Assembly (NCBI GenBank): GCA_028710845.1 | Contig: JAQTTI010000049.1 | Location: 1-7,809 of the forward strand | Reading direction: 5' to 3' | Origin: Candidatus Omnitrophota bacterium | GTDB taxonomy: Bacteria > Omnitrophota > Gorgyraeia > Gygaellales > Profunditerraquicolaceae | Length of the DNA: 7,809 nucleotides | Shown: positions 5,777 through 7,809 of the stretch, piece by piece | How positions within the stretch are numbered: the stretch's first letter is position 1 | How the letters are laid out: each line of letters opens with the position of its first letter | The notes under the pieces: model-generated | Database searches by the model: none | Told to the model about the DNA's origin: nothing | Seen by the model: the letters and a program-made list of their open reading frames with translations, nothing else | Made by a program: the position numbers and the translations under genes

Positions 5777-6001
5777 TTAAGTTTGGGCAAAAATAGTAAG
5801 GTTATTCGAGCGCATAAAGGCAATGCCGTCTTTTACCGTGATTCTTCTGTCGGCAAAAAGGATATTGCCTTTCTTAAGCCGGACCAGAAAAGGCTGGTGA
5901 AAATCCAGAACACACATTTCACCGTCGAGTGCAGGCAGGCTTACTTTCGAAGCCATCCCCTGCCAGATTGCCCCTTTCGGCTCTAATATCGCAAGACGCA
6001 T
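5777..6001 (-). CDS. atpC: ATP synthase F1 subunit epsilon, short form without the C-terminal domain
   Basis: A central-stalk subunit that joins gamma to the c ring. It has only 74 residues, against about 130-140. The whole length matches the N-terminal beta-sandwich: LDGEMCVLDFHQPFLVRLKKG (25-45) stands for the usual GEL-I-P-HAPLLT-IKPG, and DGIAFMRSNNLTIFA closes the domain. The C-terminal helical hairpin that can inhibit ATP hydrolysis is missing; the stop is followed immediately by atpE, so this is not a frameshift visible here. Short epsilon subunits are known, for example in green sulfur bacteria. The position is odd: epsilon opens the cluster instead of following beta. It begins 4 nt after the diguanylate cyclase stop without a Shine-Dalgarno sequence, so its translation probably depends on the upstream gene. 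Confidence 0.88.
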   Translation of the reverse strand: MRLAILEPKGAIWQGMASKVSLPALDGEMCVLDFHQPFLVRLKKGNILFADRRITVKDGIAFMRSNNLTIFAQT

Positions 6002-6005
6002 TATT

Positions 6006-6887
6006 TTATTGGGCTGCGCACCATTTATTTTTCCCGGTCTGCTTGGCCTGATAAAGAGCGTTATCTGCCTTTTTGATTAACTGCTCTGTCTCTCTTGAAT
6101 CATCGGGAAAAGTAGAAACCCCGATACTGACAGTTGTCGGCAGATATAGGCCGATTTGGACGCGTACGCGCTCGGCAATAATTTGAGCCGCCGATTTATC
6201 CGTCTGAGGAAGAATAATAATAAACTCCTCGCCCCCATAACGACAGACCATATCTACAGAACGCACGGAGCTTTTCAATATTTTAGCCGCTCCTTTAAGC
6301 AATTCATCGCCGGCTTGGTGACCTTTTGTATCATTATAGTTTTTAAAATTATCGATGTCAAGCATTAGTAGGGAAAGTGAGGCCGGGCTGCGGCTTAAAC
6401 GCTTGATTTCGATATTAATTAACTCATTGAAATAACGGCGGTTAAATAAACCGGTTAACCCGTCTTTAATCGCTAAATCCACCAGATAGTCCTTATCATC
6501 GCTGGTAGATAGGAGGAAAAACCTTTCTACGGCCCTTTCTACTGTTATGCGTATTTCGGAGCTGTTTAGCGGCTTGGTAATATAGCCGTAAGCGCCTGCC
6601 TCCATAGCTTCTATAGCTGAGCTGATAAATGAATAGCCGGTAAGGACCAAAACATTTACCGAAGGCGAAATTTTGTGAGCCTCGCGGGTGAATTGCACGC
6701 CGTTCATTCTGGGCGAGCGTAATTCGGTAATTATTACCGGGAAGTTGCTGGTGCCTAACATAGTCAGGCCTTCTTGCGGATTTTTGGCGATCCAAACCTG
6801 GAAACCGACGCTTTTGAGCGACGACTCCAGAACTTCAGCGGCTGCATTATCTTCCTCGACTACTAGAATATTGACTTCTTGTTGCAT
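6006..6887 (-). CDS. Response regulator with GGDEF domain (diguanylate cyclase)
   Basis: A cytoplasmic signalling protein predicted to make c-di-GMP from two GTP. Residues 5-125 form a receiver domain: acidic pocket E11-E12-D13, conserved T83-G84, and K105-P106. At the phosphoacceptor site Glu55 (ITELRSPRMNG) replaces the expected Asp, and the codon is clearly GAA (6725-6723). Residues about 138-290 form the GGDEF domain: DGLTGLFNRRYF (142-153), LDIDNFKNYND (176-186), active site GGEEF (218-222) and an intact product-inhibition site R209-S-V-D212 five residues before it. The enzyme therefore looks catalytically competent and feedback-controlled, while the receiver may be locked or phosphate-independent. 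It has a perfect AAGGAGG 6 nt before the ATG and ends 4 nt before atpC, so it appears to be in the ATP synthase transcription unit. Confidence 0.94.
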   Translation of the reverse strand: MQQEVNILVVEEDNAAAEVLESSLKSVGFQVWIAKNPQEGLTMLGTSNFPVIITELRSPRMNGVQFTREAHKISPSVNVLVLTGYSFISSAIEAMEAGAYGYITKPLNSSEIRITVERAVERFFLLSTSDDKDYLVDLAIKDGLTGLFNRRYFNELINIEIKRLSRSPASLSLLMLDIDNFKNYNDTKGHQAGDELLKGAAKILKSSVRSVDMVCRYGGEEFIIILPQTDKSAAQIIAERVRVQIGLYLPTTVSIGVSTFPDDSRETEQLIKKADNALYQAKQTGKNKWCAAQ

Positions 6888-6893
6888 TTCTTG

Positions 6894-6900
6894 CCTCCTT
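6894..6900 (-). promoter_or_regulatory. Strong Shine-Dalgarno of the diguanylate cyclase
   Basis: AAGGAGG with 6 nt to the ATG at 6887-6885, the best ribosome binding site in the window. It contrasts with the missing sites before atpC and atpE and suggests that ribosomes entering here also feed the following ATP synthase genes. Confidence 0.75.
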
Positions 6901-6903
6901 ACC

Positions 6904-6977
6904 GAAACTGTTTCGCAGCTAATCGGGAAATGGGGCTATGCTTAACCCTGTTTCCCGATTGAATCGGAAACAGTTTC
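6904..6977. repeat. Nested inverted repeats between the peptidase and diguanylate cyclase genes
   Basis: The outer arms are GAAACTGTTTC (6904-6914) and its complement GAAACAGTTTC (6967-6977); each is itself a near-palindrome (GAAAC-N-GTTTC). The inner arms are AATCGGGAAA (6921-6930) and TTTCCCGATT (6951-6960). A further small palindrome CCGATT-G-AATCGG (6955-6967) overlaps the right side, so AATCGG(G)AAA occurs three times. It fills almost the whole intergenic gap and touches the peptidase stop codon. No T-run follows on either side, so it is not a classical intrinsic terminator. It could be an operator region for the downstream operon or a decayed dispersed repeat. I see no convincing -35/-10 pair. 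Confidence 0.75.
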
Positions 6978-7750
6978 TATTTAAGAAGAAAAGCCTTCCA
7001 GGCTTCTTCCATTTCATTAATACTGTTAAAACGGTAAACACTAAACAACGCTCTCTGCCAATTTACCCCGTCCCGAATCTTACGGCTAAAATCAAGAAAG
7101 CTTTCTTTGCCATATTGACTGATCATAAAGTTGACTATTGATGCCGATTGAGAATAAAAAACCTCGGGCTTAATTTCCTGGCCCAAGCTGTAAATTTCAA
7201 ACAATTTATCAAGCTTAAGATAATTATTCTCTAAAACCAGCTTTTTGGCTACCCGCATCCTGCCCACAAGATAACTTTTTTCCTGCGAACAGGCAACCCC
7301 TTCGTCTATCCAAAGCGGCAAGACTATTCTTTCCCCGACAAATTCTCTGAATATTATATGGGCCATTTCATGCGGAAGGATTGAATCCAAAAAACCGCTT
7401 TGACCGATAAAACTTTCGATCGTCCGGTTTGAAACTGTAACTACCGCTCCCGACCAATTATCGCGGGCAGTATTGGCGCGGAAATCTGCGGAGTTTTGGT
7501 AAAGAAAAATCTTTGCCCGGTTATCCCAGCTCCAGAAATCAAACCTGCGAAAACCTAATTCATCGACGATGCCGTTATAATAATCCTCGGCCTTATAGAT
7601 GAGTTCATTGATAAAATTATCCGGGGCCTCCTGGAAATAAATAATAAAATGCTGGGATTTTTCGGTCCGCCAAAGCGAACTTTTTACTTCGCCTGAAGCA
7701 GGCATAATTAAAAGAGAAATGATTAAAAAGGAAAAAATAATTATTTTCAT
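6977..7750 (-). CDS. Secreted zinc metallopeptidase, peptidase MA-like (gluzincin)
   Basis: A predicted exported zinc peptidase of unknown substrate. It has 257 residues. Residues 1-20 form a signal peptide (MKIII, a hydrophobic core, then PASG) with likely cleavage near Gly20-Glu21. The zinc site is HEMAH (127-131) with the third ligand Glu150 in PLWIDEGVA (145-153), the arrangement of the peptidase MA-like family. N-terminal to it, SQHFIIYF (32-39) is the typical opening strand of that family. The C-terminal part is helical (YSQSASIVNFMISQYGKESFLDF). There is no visible lipobox cysteine, so it is probably periplasmic or secreted. The ATG lacks a Shine-Dalgarno sequence and sits 10 nt from the 7761-7801 palindrome. 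It is separated from the diguanylate cyclase by an 89-nt repeat-filled gap, so shared transcription is uncertain. Confidence 0.88.
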   Translation of the reverse strand: MKIIIFSFLIISLLIMPASGEVKSSLWRTEKSQHFIIYFQEAPDNFINELIYKAEDYYNGIVDELGFRRFDFWSWDNRAKIFLYQNSADFRANTARDNWSGAVVTVSNRTIESFIGQSGFLDSILPHEMAHIIFREFVGERIVLPLWIDEGVACSQEKSYLVGRMRVAKKLVLENNYLKLDKLFEIYSLGQEIKPEVFYSQSASIVNFMISQYGKESFLDFSRKIRDGVNWQRALFSVYRFNSINEMEEAWKAFLLK

Positions 7751-7760
7751 GTTTTTAATT

Positions 7761-7801
7761 AGGGGACGCTTCTATTTTTAAATTAAATAGAAACGTCCCC
7801 T
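7761..7801. repeat. Near-perfect 17-bp inverted repeat at the right edge
   Basis: The arms AGGGGACGCTTCTATTT (7761-7777) and AAATAGAAACGTCCCCT (7785-7801) pair at 16 of 17 positions around a 7-nt loop TTAAATT. It lies just upstream of the peptidase start. From memory, GGGGACG/CGTCCCC-ended palindromes of this kind are dispersed in many bacterial genomes, sometimes near IS200-like/REP-associated transposases; no transposase is visible here. On the plus strand the second arm is followed by TATTTATTT, which could also give weak terminator activity in that direction. Confidence 0.8.
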
Positions 7802-7809
7802 ATTTATTT

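Noticed and set aside
5777..6001. Epsilon truncated by a frameshift, with the C-terminal domain in another frame downstream
   Set aside because: The stop is followed after 6 nt by the complete and well-conserved c subunit gene, leaving no room for a C-terminal domain.
6496..6795. Minus-strand 99-aa open frame inside the diguanylate cyclase
   Set aside because: It is in another frame of a gene whose REC and GGDEF motifs are unambiguous, and its translation has no recognisable features.
6904..6977. Intrinsic terminator between peptidase and diguanylate cyclase
   Set aside because: The stems are present but no U-run follows in either direction, so I list the region as nested repeats of unknown function.

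Overview
The window is an almost fully packed block of minus-strand genes from a bacterium of moderate G+C. Read 5' to 3' on the minus strand the order is: a secreted zincin-type metallopeptidase (7750-6977), a receiver-GGDEF diguanylate cyclase (6887-6006), then an F-type ATP synthase cluster in a non-standard order: epsilon (atpC), c (atpE), a b-delta fusion, alpha (atpA), gamma (atpG), beta (atpD). A GspE/PilB-type secretion or pilus assembly ATPase follows and runs off the left edge (676-1). A small GIY-YIG nuclease gene bounded by two inverted palindromic repeats sits between atpA and atpG. There is no rRNA, tRNA or CRISPR array, and no gene-free stretch above about 90 bases.

Organism: the GspE/PilB ATPase, the signal-peptide-bearing peptidase and the style of the dispersed palindromes suggest an uncultivated Gram-negative-type bacterium. 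Omnitrophota or a relative is my best guess, but this is impression, not evidence from a marker gene. The beta chain also resembles, from memory, the 'alternate' F1 beta subunits of N-ATPase-like operons in its second half.

ATP synthase: all F1 catalytic residues I can place are present, so the enzyme looks functional. It is still unusual. Epsilon is first instead of last and lacks the C-terminal helices. Subunit a is absent from the window. Delta survives only as its C-terminal domain fused to b, and the alpha N-terminus, which normally docks the missing delta domain, is also shortened. Subunit c keeps the helix-2 glutamate but lacks the known sodium ligands.

Regulatory context: the diguanylate cyclase has the best Shine-Dalgarno sequence in the window and ends 4 nt before atpC. 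It has Glu in place of the phosphoacceptor Asp, with the GGEEF active site and RxxD inhibitory site intact. At the other end of the cluster the GspE/PilB ATPase starts 19 nt after atpD and opens with two tandem 24-residue MshEN-like motifs, a fold known to bind c-di-GMP. A c-di-GMP synthase and a possible c-di-GMP-responsive motor therefore bracket the ATP synthase genes.

Non-coding structure: (i) the palindromic pair around the GIY-YIG gene, with conserved ends but different, fully paired internal stems; (ii) a 9-bp hairpin that buries the atpA ribosome binding site; (iii) nested inverted repeats between the peptidase and the diguanylate cyclase; (iv) a 17-bp near-perfect inverted repeat at the right edge. 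The most distinctive item is the repeat-bounded GIY-YIG module inside the ATP synthase cluster.
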